Below, piece after piece: positions 54,954 through 63,939 of a stretch of 64,000 nt of DNA (the stretch's first letter is position 1; every line of letters begins with the position of its first letter). The notes under the pieces are model-generated. The model was not told the origin of the DNA. It made no database searches and worked only from the letters and a program-made list of their open reading frames with translations. Source of the DNA: Chromobacterium sphagni. GTDB taxonomy: Bacteria; Pseudomonadota; Gammaproteobacteria; Burkholderiales; Chromobacteriaceae. The translations under genes were made by a program, and so were the position numbers. The DNA is taken from assembly GCF_001855555.1 (NCBI RefSeq), contig NZ_MKCT01000001.1, positions 868,001 through 932,000 of the forward strand, given 5' to 3'.

Positions 54954-56255
54954 ATGGAAAGGAAGACCAGGCTGCGCCTGGCCGTCGGCGTCGGCGCGCT
55001 GGCGGTCGTGGTCTTGGCCGCGGTTTGGCTGTTGCGCGGCGGCGGCGAGGTCAGCATCGAGAGGCTGGCGCTGGACGACGACAGCGGCCGCCGGCAGGCG
55101 GCGGGAATCATGAACCGGGTTTATGGCAGCGAGCAGCATGATCCGCAGCGCAATTGCTGGCATTACCTGCGCGAGGACGGCGGCGATTACTGCCTGAGTC
55201 CGCTGGCGCTGGACCGGGTGGCGGTGGGGCGCCAGCGCCGGTTGTACCTGTTCGCCGGCGGCGGCAAGGACGGCGCGCGCGATGAGGATTTGAGCGGCCT
55301 GGTCGGCGCTTTCGTCGCCGACGCCGACACCCTGGCGCCGATCGCCGGCAGCCGGGAGCTGGACTTTTCCAACCGCCGCGCCGCCGGCCCGGATCAGGTG
55401 CAGCTGCTGCAATTGTCCCGCGACGGCTATATGGGCTGGTTCGCGGTCGGACGCGCAGCGCCCGGCGGCGGGGCCGAGGAGTTTCCGCAGTTTTACGCGC
55501 CCAGGGGCGACGAGGTGGTGGCGATCGGCGGCGAAGTGTTCGGCCGCGACGCTGAGGCCATCGACGGGCTGAAGTTCGCGTACCAGCTGGACAGCGCCCA
55601 GGGCGGCGCCAGGGTTTACCCGCTGTCGCTGACCGTCCGCGACGGCAAGGGCAAGCAGCTGGCCAGCTTCGATTTCCGCTTCGACCGCCGGCGCTGGGAA
55701 TATGTCTGCGCCGACGTGGACTGCCGAGTGCGCGCCGGTCTGCCGATGCGGCCGGGGCGCGAGGAAACCGCCCAGCAGCCGGCCGCGCTCGCGGCCGACG
55801 CCAACGAGGCGCTATTCGGCCGCGGGCGCAAGCTATCCGATGCCGATTTGCGCGACGTGCTGGTCCAATTGGGCATGCGTTACGTCGCGCAGGATGGCGC
55901 GGCCGGGTTCATCGGCCAGAACGGCTGCGACGCGCCTTATCCGCTGGACGCCCATTTCGAGCGCGACGGCGGGCAGGAGCAGCTGTGGGTGCGCGGCGGC
56001 GATGGCTGCACCTCGGGCGCGGCCGGCGCTTCCGTCTGGATTTTCGTCCGTGATGGCGGCGGCCGCCTGCGCGTCAACCTAGGCATGCCGGCCGCCGATG
56101 TGCGCCGCACCCGGGACGTGTCGGCCGGCGTGCACGACCTGCGGGTCGGCTCGGCCGGCTTTTGCGACCGGCTGTGGCGTTGGAACGGCAAGGCCTTCGT
56201 CCATCTGCTGAACATCCCGACCCAGACCGGCGGCTGCGACGGCGCCGATCTCTAG
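54954..56255 (+). CDS. Tandem family protein A (anchored, cysteine-containing, unknown)
   Basis: 433 residues. One N-terminal membrane helix (LRLAVGVGALAVVVLAAVWLL), the rest exported. Module 1 has RQAAGIMNRVYG, CWHYLRED, YCLSPLALDRV, LYLFAGGGKD and LLQLSRDGYMGWF. Module 2 has LSDADLRDVLVQLGMRYV, ELWVRGG-like QLWVRGGDGCTSGAAGASVW, LRVNLGMPA, FCDRLWRWNGKAFVHL and TQTGGCD. Two genes with the same plan follow. AAGGGG ends 6 bases before the ATG at 54954; ATG 54948 is too close. It is the most divergent of the three. Function unknown. Confidence 0.72.
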   Translation: MERKTRLRLAVGVGALAVVVLAAVWLLRGGGEVSIERLALDDDSGRRQAAGIMNRVYGSEQHDPQRNCWHYLREDGGDYCLSPLALDRVAVGRQRRLYLFAGGGKDGARDEDLSGLVGAFVADADTLAPIAGSRELDFSNRRAAGPDQVQLLQLSRDGYMGWFAVGRAAPGGGAEEFPQFYAPRGDEVVAIGGEVFGRDAEAIDGLKFAYQLDSAQGGARVYPLSLTVRDGKGKQLASFDFRFDRRRWEYVCADVDCRVRAGLPMRPGREETAQQPAALAADANEALFGRGRKLSDADLRDVLVQLGMRYVAQDGAAGFIGQNGCDAPYPLDAHFERDGGQEQLWVRGGDGCTSGAAGASVWIFVRDGGGRLRVNLGMPAADVRRTRDVSAGVHDLRVGSAGFCDRLWRWNGKAFVHLLNIPTQTGGCDGADL

Positions 56256-56452
56256 CGGCGGGGCGCGCCGCCGCTGCGTCATTTCGCCGTAGCCTCTGCT
56301 GACTGCCGGCGGTTCCGCCGGCGGGCCGTCCATCCTGCCTTCATCGCCAGTCAATCCACGCTTTTGATGCGGCCTGATAGAATGACAAGTCAAATTTATT
56401 GATGTTTATTGTTTCAATTGGCATCAATACATCCGGATTGAGACAAGATCAT

Positions 56453-57781
56453 ATGGAAAACAAGAAAAAGCTCGCGTTGCTGGCAGGCGCCGCGGCATTG
56501 CTGATCGCAGCCGGTTTCGGCGGCTGGAAATACTGGAAGTCGCACCAGGCGGTGCAGGTAGAGCGTTTGGCGCTGGACGGTGATCCCGGCCGGCAACTGG
56601 CCGGCGATATCATGGACAAGATGTACGGCAAGGACGCGTACGACGGCAAGGCAAAGTGCTGGAACATCGACCATGCGGCCAGCAAGGATGAGGACTCGGC
56701 CACCTATTGCATGAAGCCGCTGGCCTTGGACCGCGTGCATGCGGCCGGAGAGGAGCGCTGGTACCTGTTCGCCGGCGCCAGCCGGCCCGATGGCAGCCAT
56801 GTCGATAGCGAGGCGCTGGTCGGGGCTTTCGTGGTCGACGCCAAGGGCCACGAACTGATTGCCGGCAACCGCGAGCTGTCTTTCAGCAACAGCTTCGCCA
56901 GCGCGCCGGCAGAGGTGAGGCTGTTGCAGTTGTCATCCAGCGGCTATATGGGCTGGTTCACCGAGGGCGGCGATGAGCATCAGGGCATCACCACCAGCTA
57001 TCCGCAACTATTCGCGCCCAAGGGCAAGAAGGTGGTGGGAATTGGCGGCGAGGTGTTCGGCAAGACGGAGAGCATGGCCGAGACACTGGGCTTCGACTAC
57101 CAGCCCGACGCCAGCCAACCCGATGCCAAGGTCTACCCCTTGCTGCTGACGGTGAACGCGGACAAGGTCGTCGCTCGCTTCCGCTTCCGCTTCGACCACG
57201 ATAAATGGCGCTATGTCTGCGCCGACCAGGCCTGCCGCAAGCAGCAGGGCATCCCGGAATATCAGCCGGAGCATGCGGGCGAAGCAGAAGGCGACGATAG
57301 CCAGTCGACTCAGCCGCCGGCCACCGCCAACGCCGCGCTGTTCAGCGACGGCGCCGAGCTGTCGGCCGCCGACCTGAAGGACGTGCTGGGCGCTCTGGGC
57401 GCGACTTACGTGGTCAAGGACCAAGACAACTGGGGCTTCGTCACCGGGCCGTGCCGCCAGCCGTTCAAGCTGAGCGCCTCCTACCCCAGCGATGAAAAGG
57501 ACCGCCACAACGAATTGTGGGTGGAGGGCGGCAGCGCCTGCACCTCCGGCGCCACCGGCCAGAGCGTGTGGCTGTTCATCCGCGGCGAAGACGGCCATCT
57601 GCGCGCCAACCTGGGGGGGCCGGCGACCAAGGCCGCGGTGACCGGCGATCTCAACAACGGCCGCTACGACTTGCGGCTGTCCGGCAATGGCTTCTGCGAA
57701 GCGGTGTGGCGCTGGGACGGTAGCCAGTACCAGCACCTGAAGAATATCGCCACCCAGCCCGGCGGCTGCGGCGGCGAATAA
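56453..57781 (+). CDS. Tandem family protein B (anchored, cysteine-containing, unknown)
   Basis: 442 residues. N-terminal membrane helix (LALLAGAAALLIAAGFGGW). Module 1: RQLAGDIMDKMYGKDAYDGK, KCWNIDH, YCMKPLALDRV, WYLFAGASRPDG, LVGAFVVDAKGHELIAGNR and LLQLSSSGYMGWF. A linker rich in Glu, Asp and Gln follows. Module 2: LSAADLKDVLGALGATYVVKD, NWGFVTGPCRQPFKLS, GGSACTSGATGQSVWLF, LRANLGGPATKAAVTG, GNGFCEAVWRWDGSQYQHL and ATQPGGC. It is closest to protein C. Function unknown. Confidence 0.75.
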   Translation: MENKKKLALLAGAAALLIAAGFGGWKYWKSHQAVQVERLALDGDPGRQLAGDIMDKMYGKDAYDGKAKCWNIDHAASKDEDSATYCMKPLALDRVHAAGEERWYLFAGASRPDGSHVDSEALVGAFVVDAKGHELIAGNRELSFSNSFASAPAEVRLLQLSSSGYMGWFTEGGDEHQGITTSYPQLFAPKGKKVVGIGGEVFGKTESMAETLGFDYQPDASQPDAKVYPLLLTVNADKVVARFRFRFDHDKWRYVCADQACRKQQGIPEYQPEHAGEAEGDDSQSTQPPATANAALFSDGAELSAADLKDVLGALGATYVVKDQDNWGFVTGPCRQPFKLSASYPSDEKDRHNELWVEGGSACTSGATGQSVWLFIRGEDGHLRANLGGPATKAAVTGDLNNGRYDLRLSGNGFCEAVWRWDGSQYQHLKNIATQPGGCGGE

Positions 57782-57785
57782 AACG

Positions 57786-57807
57786 GCGGCCGCAGGCCTG
57801 CGGCCGC
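57786..57807 (+). repeat. Perfect 22-base palindrome between tandem family genes B and C
   Basis: GCGGCCGCAGG-CCTGCGGCCGC starts five bases after the stop of gene B and is followed by GTTGTC. It may be a weak terminator or a remnant of duplication. Confidence 0.5.
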
Positions 57808-57835
57808 GTTGTCTGGGACTTTCCAAGGATATTCC

Positions 57836-59176
57836 GTGAAATTGAACAAGAAACACTGGATCGCGCTGGCGATCACGGGCGTGGTGCTGCTGGGCCTGAT
57901 TTTTGCCGCCTACCGCGTGCTGCACCAAAGCAACGGCCGCGTCGAGCGGCTGGACCTGGGCAGCCAGCAGAATCGCCGGTTGGCCGACGAACTGATGGAC
58001 AAGCTGTACGGCCACGATGCCTATGACGGCAAGCAGCATTGCTGGACCAATACCGCCAGCGACTTCGATTTCTGCATGAAACCCATCCAGCTGGACCGCG
58101 TCGACAGCGCCGCCGGTCCGCGTCTGTATCTGCTGGCCGGCGCCGATGGCCGCACCATGCCGACCGAGACCGGCGACCTCGACCTCTGGAGTCTGCTGGG
58201 CGCGGTCATCGTCAATGGCGACAGCCATGAGGTCATTGCCAGCACCCGGCTGGTGTCCTTCCTCGACGATGCCCGCAAAGCGCCGTCCGATGTCCGGCTG
58301 CTGCAACTGAGCGGCAAGGGCGACATGGGCTGGCTGCTGGAGGGCATGACGAGCCGGCGCGGCGAGCCGCTGCTGTTGGCCGCGCGCAAGGAGCAGATCG
58401 AGAACATCGCCGGCGAGCTGTTCGGCAAGCTGCCGGACGAGGCCGAGCAGCGCTTCGACTACCGCGTCGAGGCCGGATCCGGCGACGGCTACTATCCGCT
58501 GCTGCTGACCGCCGGCAACGACAAGCAGCGTTATCGCTTCGTCTTCGACGACAAGGAAGGCAAGTACCAGTGCGCCGACGACAGCTGCCGCAAGCGCTGG
58601 CAGCGCTGGTCCGATGCCGGCGTCGACGACTCCGGGCCGGGCGATGAAGGCGACGACCAGAGCACGGCTGCCAACCAGCCTCCCGCCGACGCCAATGCCG
58701 CATTGTTCGACGACGGCAACAAGCTGTCCGATGCCGACTTGAAAGAGGTGTTGGCCGGGTTGGGCATGACTTATGTGGTCAAGGACCAGGACAACTGGGG
58801 GTTCGTCACCGAGAAATGCCGGACGCCGTTCCGCCTGAGCGGTTCCTATGGCAAGTCGCACGATGAGGACCACAACGAGATCTGGATCCGCGGCGGCGAC
58901 AACTGCACATCCGGCAACACCGGCCAGAGCATCTGGACCTTCGACCGCGACGACGACGGCCATCTGCGCGTCAGTCTGGGCGTGCCGGCGACCAAGGTGG
59001 TGGTGACCGATGGCGCCAATAGCCCGGATGACAATCCGCGCAATGACATCCGGCTGACCGGCAACGGTTTCTGCGAATCGGTCTGGCGTTGGGACGGCAA
59101 GCAGTACCAGCGTTTGCGCAACGAGGCGACCCAGCCCGGCGGCTGCGACCGCGAGCCGCCCGTTGAGCAGCAATAA
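57836..59176 (+). CDS. Tandem family protein C (anchored, cysteine-containing, unknown)
   Basis: 446 residues. GTG start at 57836 with AAGGA 7 bases upstream. Membrane helix HWIALAITGVVLLGLIFAAY. Module 1: RRLADELMDKLYGHDAYDGK, HCWTN, FCMKPIQLDRV, LYLLAGADGR and VRLLQLSGKGDMGWLLEG. Module 2 nearly repeats protein B: LSDADLKEVLAGLGMTYVVKD, NWGFVTEKCRTPFRLS, GGDNCTSGNTGQSIWTF, LRVSLGVPATKVVVTD, GNGFCESVWRWDGKQYQRL and ATQPGGCD. Module 2 is better conserved than module 1 between B and C. Function unknown. Confidence 0.75.
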   Translation: MKLNKKHWIALAITGVVLLGLIFAAYRVLHQSNGRVERLDLGSQQNRRLADELMDKLYGHDAYDGKQHCWTNTASDFDFCMKPIQLDRVDSAAGPRLYLLAGADGRTMPTETGDLDLWSLLGAVIVNGDSHEVIASTRLVSFLDDARKAPSDVRLLQLSGKGDMGWLLEGMTSRRGEPLLLAARKEQIENIAGELFGKLPDEAEQRFDYRVEAGSGDGYYPLLLTAGNDKQRYRFVFDDKEGKYQCADDSCRKRWQRWSDAGVDDSGPGDEGDDQSTAANQPPADANAALFDDGNKLSDADLKEVLAGLGMTYVVKDQDNWGFVTEKCRTPFRLSGSYGKSHDEDHNEIWIRGGDNCTSGNTGQSIWTFDRDDDGHLRVSLGVPATKVVVTDGANSPDDNPRNDIRLTGNGFCESVWRWDGKQYQRLRNEATQPGGCDREPPVEQQ

Positions 59177-59197
59177 GCGCGCTTTGACCGTCAAGGC

Positions 59198-59223
59198 AAA
59201 CGGCAGCCCAGGCTGCCGTTTTT
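59198..59223 (+). terminator. Rho-independent terminator after tandem family gene C
   Basis: AAACGGCAGCC (59198-59208) and GGCTGCCGTTT (59211-59221) followed by TT. Confidence 0.8.
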
Positions 59224-59289
59224 GATTGCGCTTTGCAGCGCGCGCCGAATCCGGCAACATCGGCCCGATTTCCCGTTCTGCGATGACTC

Positions 59290-62016
59290 ATGACCGAAGC
59301 GCAACCTTCCATTCGCCTGATCTGGCGCCTGCGCCTCGCCGACTCCGGCGTCCAGCTGCGGCCGCTGCTGCAAACCGCTGCCGCCGATGGCTGGGGGCGC
59401 GGCCGCGCCTGCGCGCTGGCCACCCTGCTGCAAAGGGAAAGCGAGGCGCTGCGCCCGCACGACCTGCCCTTGCTGCGCCTGCTGCTGGCGCAGCTGGACC
59501 AGCATGACGGCGACGCCGGCCTGCTGGACGCCACCGCCGCATTGCCGATGCTGATCGGCCACCCGCTGGTGTTCGATGCCGAACAACCTGCGCGGCGCAT
59601 CCATGTGGAAAGCGGCCAGCCGGCGCTGGAGATGGAGCGGGCGGGGGCCGAGCTGCGGCTGCGGCTGATTCCCGCCGGCCTGGCCAATTGCGGCGGCGTG
59701 CTGTGGCAGCGCCCGGCGCCGGACCGGCTGCTGGTGTATGAGCTGACCGCCGAGCTGTCGGCGCTGGCCGACCTGGTCGGCCACGGCCTGGCCGTGCCGT
59801 GGCAGGCCAGGATGCGGGTGCTGGAGGCGATCCGCGACGTCGCGCCCGGCCTGCCGTTGCGGGACGCCAGTCCGGCTTTCGACCCGGCCCTGCCCAGCAG
59901 CCCGGCCGACCCGGCGCTGTACGCGCTGCTGACCCGGCAACAGGAAGGCTTGCGGCTGCAGTTGAAGGTGAGGCCGCATCCGGCCGCCGCTTGGAGCGCG
60001 CCCGGCCGCGGCGCCGAGGGCCTGGTGCTGGAGCTGGACGGCGAATACCGCCAGCTGCGGCGCGATCTCGCCGACGAGCGCCGCCGCCTGCGCGCGCTGC
60101 GCGAGTCTTGCCCGGCCATTGCCAGCGGCCAGCGCGACGGCGACGGCTGGCTGTTCGCCGGGCAGCAGTCGGCGCTGGCGATGCTGGCGCAGCTGCAGGC
60201 CCAGGGCGAAGGCGTCGTGCATTGCCTGTGGCCGCAGGGCGACAAGATCAGGTTGGCGGCGGGCGCCGGCCTGCCGCAGTTGCGCCTGAAGGTGAAGAAG
60301 CGCGGCGGCTGGCTGCAGGCCGACGGCGAGCTGGAGCTGGACGACGGCCGCATCGTGTCGCTGCGCCATCTGCTGGCGGCCTTGGCCGGTCAGCGCGGCA
60401 ACTACCTCAAGCTGTCCGATGGCGATTGGCTGGCGCTGTCTGGCAGCCTGCGCGACCGCCTGGGCGAACTGTCGCGGCTGGTGGACCACGCCGGTCCGGA
60501 TGGCCTGGCGATCAGCCCGCTGGCCGCGCCGCGGCTGCTGGAGCTGGGCGAGGAAGCCGGCGAATTCGGCGGCGACGAGGACTGGCGCCGGCAGGCGGCG
60601 CGCTGGCGGACGGCGGCCGATTTCCAGCCGCAGGTGCCGCCCACGCTGCAGGCCAGCCTGCGGCCATACCAGCTGCAGGGCTTCGCCTGGATGGCGCGGC
60701 TGTCGCATTGGGGACTGGGGGCTTGCCTCGCCGACGACATGGGCCTGGGCAAAACGGTGCAGACGCTGGCGCTGCTGCTCACCCGCGCCCATTTGGGGCC
60801 GCAGCTGGCGGTGGCACCCACCTCGGTGGCGCTGAACTGGCTGGCCGAGGCCGCCCGCTTCGCGCCGTCGCTGCGCTTGCGCCCCTATCAGCAGAACCGC
60901 CGGCTGGACGATGTCGGTCCCGGCGACCTGGTGGTGGCCAGCTATGGCCTGCTGCAGCGCCAGGCCGACGCCTTCTGCGGGGTGCATTGGGCGACGGCGG
61001 TGCTGGACGAGGCGCAGGCGATCAAGAATCCGACCAGCCAGCGCGCCCAGGTGGCGCAGAGCCTGCGCGCCGATTTCCGTCTGGCCGCCAGCGGCACGCC
61101 GGTGGAAAACCATTTGGGCGAGCTGTGGAGCCTGTTCCGCTTCGTCGCGCCCGGCCTGTTGGGCAACCTGGCGCAGTTCGAGCAGCGCTACGCTCAGCCG
61201 ATAGCCGATGGCGACGACGATGCCCGCCGGCAGTTGAAGACGCTGATCCAGCCCTACCTGCTGCGCCGCACCAAGCGCGAAGTGCTGACCGAGCTGCCGC
61301 CCAAGACCGAAATCGTCCGCCTGGTAGAGTTGTCCGACCAAGAGCGCCACGTTTACGAGGCGATGCGCCAGCAGGCGCTGCAGAAGCTGGCCGAGGCCGA
61401 CCCGGCCGCCGGCGGCCAGGCGATGCAGGTGCTGGCTGAACTGACCCGGCTGCGCCGCTTCTGCTGTCATCCGCAGCTGACGCAGCCGGACAGCGCGCTG
61501 CCGGCCAGCAAGCTGGCGGCTTTCGCCGCAATCTGCGAGGAGCTGCTGGACAACGGCCACAAGGCGCTGGTGTTCAGCCAGTTTGTCGACCACCTGGCCA
61601 TCGTCGCCCGCCATCTGGACGGCCTGGGCGTGCATTACCATTACCTGGATGGATCGACGCCCATCAAGCAGCGCAAGGCCAGCATGGAAGCGTTCCAGGC
61701 TGGCGACGGCGAGCTGTTCCTGATCAGCCTGAAGGCCGGCGGCACCGGCCTCAACCTCACCGCCGCCGATTACGTCATCCACCTGGACCCGTGGTGGAAT
61801 CCGGCGGTGGAGGACCAGGCCTCCGACCGCGCCTACCGCATGGGCCAGCAGCGCCCGGTGACGGTGTACCGGCTGGTGGCGGCCGGCACCATAGAGGAAA
61901 AGATCGTCGCGCTGCACGCGGAAAAGCGCGCGCTGGCCGACAGCCTGCTCGCCGGCGCCGACATCAGCGCCAGGCTGGACGGCGAGGCGTTATTGGCCTT
62001 GCTGCGCAGCGCCTAG
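59290..62016 (+). CDS. SNF2-family DEAD/DEAH ATPase (helicase-like)
   Basis: 908 residues. The N-terminal ~450 residues are a bacterial SNF2-associated region. The ATPase core has DDMGLGKTVQTLALLL (motif I, ~480-495), VLDEAQAIKNPTSQRA (motif II, DEAQ), LAASGTPVENHLGELWSLF (motif III), then the second lobe with KALVFSQFVDHLAI, SLKAGGTGLNLTAADYVI and DQASDRAYRMGQQRPV (motif VI). It is likely a DNA translocase. No zinc-finger SWIM domain is seen at the N-terminus. No restriction or methylase gene is nearby. Confidence 0.88.
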   Translation: MTEAQPSIRLIWRLRLADSGVQLRPLLQTAAADGWGRGRACALATLLQRESEALRPHDLPLLRLLLAQLDQHDGDAGLLDATAALPMLIGHPLVFDAEQPARRIHVESGQPALEMERAGAELRLRLIPAGLANCGGVLWQRPAPDRLLVYELTAELSALADLVGHGLAVPWQARMRVLEAIRDVAPGLPLRDASPAFDPALPSSPADPALYALLTRQQEGLRLQLKVRPHPAAAWSAPGRGAEGLVLELDGEYRQLRRDLADERRRLRALRESCPAIASGQRDGDGWLFAGQQSALAMLAQLQAQGEGVVHCLWPQGDKIRLAAGAGLPQLRLKVKKRGGWLQADGELELDDGRIVSLRHLLAALAGQRGNYLKLSDGDWLALSGSLRDRLGELSRLVDHAGPDGLAISPLAAPRLLELGEEAGEFGGDEDWRRQAARWRTAADFQPQVPPTLQASLRPYQLQGFAWMARLSHWGLGACLADDMGLGKTVQTLALLLTRAHLGPQLAVAPTSVALNWLAEAARFAPSLRLRPYQQNRRLDDVGPGDLVVASYGLLQRQADAFCGVHWATAVLDEAQAIKNPTSQRAQVAQSLRADFRLAASGTPVENHLGELWSLFRFVAPGLLGNLAQFEQRYAQPIADGDDDARRQLKTLIQPYLLRRTKREVLTELPPKTEIVRLVELSDQERHVYEAMRQQALQKLAEADPAAGGQAMQVLAELTRLRRFCCHPQLTQPDSALPASKLAAFAAICEELLDNGHKALVFSQFVDHLAIVARHLDGLGVHYHYLDGSTPIKQRKASMEAFQAGDGELFLISLKAGGTGLNLTAADYVIHLDPWWNPAVEDQASDRAYRMGQQRPVTVYRLVAAGTIEEKIVALHAEKRALADSLLAGADISARLDGEALLALLRSA

Positions 62017-62910
62017 CCGGCAGGCCTGGGGCGGCGTGGCCCGGGTTTCCCGAGCCGCCAGCCAGGCGCCCAGGCTGACCAGCGCCAGTCCGGCCTCCAG
62101 GTAGCCGGTCAAGGGCTCGTTCAGCAGGGGCGCCGCCAGCACGCCTGCCAGGATCGGAATCAGCGCGAACAGCGCCCCCACCCGTACCGCGCCCAGGCTG
62201 GCGATGGCCCGCAGGTAGAGCAGCATCGCCAGGATGGCGGCGGCCACGCCTTGGTACAGCGCCTGGAAGGCCAGCATGCCCCAAGACGCCGCCGCCAGAT
62301 GTTTGGGCAGCAGCAGCAGGTAAAGCGGCAGATAGAGCAGCGCGCCCATGATGGTGATGGCGCGCGTCAGCGGCCACGCCTGGTAGCCCCAGCGCCGCGC
62401 CAGCACGCCGAAGGCCGCCCAGCATAAGGAAGCCGCCAGAAGCAGCAGATCGCCCAGCCAGGCTTGGCCGCCCGACTCTCCGTCCAGCATCGGGACGGCG
62501 CTGATGGCCAGACCCAATGCGATCAGGCCATAGCCTGGCAACTTGCGGTGTTGCAGCGCCTCGCCGGCTAGCAGCCAGGCGAATAGCGCCACCAGGAAGG
62601 GCTGCAGTCCCGGCAGCAGCAGGCCGCCGTGCGCGGCCGGCGCAAATTTGAAGCCGCTGTAGGCGAAGACGCTGACGCCCAGGCCGCCCAGCAGGGTGAG
62701 CAGCCACAGTCTGGCGTCGCGGATGGCGCCGCGCGGCAGGCCGCCGCAGGCCAGCAGGATCAGCGCGGCGGTGCCGACCCGCAGGGCCAGGATGTCGGTG
62801 CCGGCCAACACGCTTTTGCCGCCCAGACGGGAGACGATATTGAAGCCGGTCCAGATGGCTACGGCGCCGGCGGCGGCCAGATAACCCTGGCGGGATGAGA
62901 GTGCGGGCAT
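61990..62910 (-). CDS. EamA/DMT-family transporter
   Basis: 306 residues with about ten membrane helices in two EamA repeats (GAVAIWTGFNIVSRLGG, and LLLAASLCWAAFGVLARRWGY). It probably exports a metabolite. Its 3' end overlaps the SNF2 gene by 27 bases tail to tail. It is divergent from the LysR gene across 94 bases and may be controlled by it. Confidence 0.85.
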   Translation of the reverse strand: MPALSSRQGYLAAAGAVAIWTGFNIVSRLGGKSVLAGTDILALRVGTAALILLACGGLPRGAIRDARLWLLTLLGGLGVSVFAYSGFKFAPAAHGGLLLPGLQPFLVALFAWLLAGEALQHRKLPGYGLIALGLAISAVPMLDGESGGQAWLGDLLLLAASLCWAAFGVLARRWGYQAWPLTRAITIMGALLYLPLYLLLLPKHLAAASWGMLAFQALYQGVAAAILAMLLYLRAIASLGAVRVGALFALIPILAGVLAAPLLNEPLTGYLEAGLALVSLGAWLAARETRATPPQACRLGAAQQGQ

Positions 62911-62954
62911 CGGAAGCTCCTTGAGTGGGATGCTTGATGGTAGATCCGCAAAAT

Positions 62955-62971
62955 ATTCATTAAAAATGAAT
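62955..62971. promoter_or_regulatory. AT-rich palindrome between EamA and LysR genes
   Basis: ATTCATT-AAA-AATGAAT is a perfect inverted repeat in the shared promoter region. Placement fits a LysR-type operator. Confidence 0.45.
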
Positions 62972-63004
62972 TATTATGATAAAAATAATCTTCAGGAGAG
63001 AATG

Positions 63005-63916
63005 ATGGATCTGGATGAACTGCGCATCTTCCAGGCCGTGCTGCAGGAGGGCGGCATCACCCGTGCCGCGCAGCGGCTGAACCGGGTGCAATCCAACGTC
63101 ACCACCCGCTTGCGTCAGTTGGAGGACAAACTGGGCGTGGAGCTGTTTCTGCGCGAGGGCAGGCGCCTGCTGCCCACCGACGCCGCCCATCGGCTGGGAG
63201 GCTACGCCGAGCGCCTGCTGGCGCTGGCCGAGGAGGCGCGCCAGGCGATGCTGGACCAGACGCCGCGCGGCCAATTGCGCCTGGGCGCGATGGAAAGCAC
63301 CGCCGCCGCGCGGCTGGCTCCGCTGTTGGCCGACTACCATCACCGCTATCCGGAAGTGCGCCTGGAGCTGCAGGCCGGGGAGTCGCGCGCGCTGATCCAT
63401 GCGGTGCTGGACGGCAAACTGGATGCGGCGCTGGTAAGCGGGCCGGCCGACGACGACAGGCTGGAGCAGACCGTGGTGTTCGAGGAAGAAATCGTGCTGG
63501 TGGCGGCGGCCGGCTTGCGGCAGTTGTCGCTGCATTTTCTCGCCGACTCCACCCTGTTGACTTTCGGCAGCGGCTGCGCCTACCGCCAGCGGCTGGAATA
63601 CTGGCTGCGGCAGCAGGGCGTGCAGCCGCGGCGCATTGTGGAGCTGACCTCCTACCATGCGATGCTCAGTTGCGTCGCCAGCGGCATGGGCCTGGCGATG
63701 GTGCCGCGCAGCCTGCTGGACAGCATGCCGCTGATGGCCGGGCAGGTGTCGGTGCATGGGCTGCCTGCCGACCTGGCGCGCGCGCTGACCGTGCTGATCC
63801 GCCGCCGCCAGTGGCGTCAGCCGGCGCTGGACGCGCTGCGGCGGATGCTGCTGGAAAAATACCAATCGGCCAGCGGCGGCGAAGAATCGATATTGATTTC
63901 AAATGGTTTTCAATGA
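63005..63916 (+). CDS. LysR-family transcriptional regulator
   Basis: 303 residues. Helix-turn-helix LRIFQAVLQEGGITRAAQRLNRVQSNVTTRLRQLE-like N-terminus, then an effector domain (LRLGAMESTAAARLAPLLADYHHRYP; ALVSGPADDDRLEQTVVF). AGGAG (62994-62998) lies 6 bases before ATG 63005; ATG 63002 is an alternative. It resembles the regulators that face EamA transporters and probably controls the divergent gene. Confidence 0.86.
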   Translation: MDLDELRIFQAVLQEGGITRAAQRLNRVQSNVTTRLRQLEDKLGVELFLREGRRLLPTDAAHRLGGYAERLLALAEEARQAMLDQTPRGQLRLGAMESTAAARLAPLLADYHHRYPEVRLELQAGESRALIHAVLDGKLDAALVSGPADDDRLEQTVVFEEEIVLVAAAGLRQLSLHFLADSTLLTFGSGCAYRQRLEYWLRQQGVQPRRIVELTSYHAMLSCVASGMGLAMVPRSLLDSMPLMAGQVSVHGLPADLARALTVLIRRRQWRQPALDALRRMLLEKYQSASGGEESILISNGFQ

Positions 63917-63924
63917 GAAGTTAT

Positions 63925-63939
63925 TGATAAGTATTATCT
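63925..63939. promoter_or_regulatory. Fur-box-like palindrome at the window edge
   Basis: TGATAAG-T-ATTATCT matches the 7-1-7 Fur pattern TGATAATnATTATCA at all but two positions. It lies in an AT-rich stretch after the LysR stop, presumably upstream of a gene outside the window. Confidence 0.4.

Noticed and set aside
59191-61917. 908-residue open frame antisense to the SNF2 gene
   Set aside because: Same type of GC shadow; the plus-strand frame has all SNF2 motifs.
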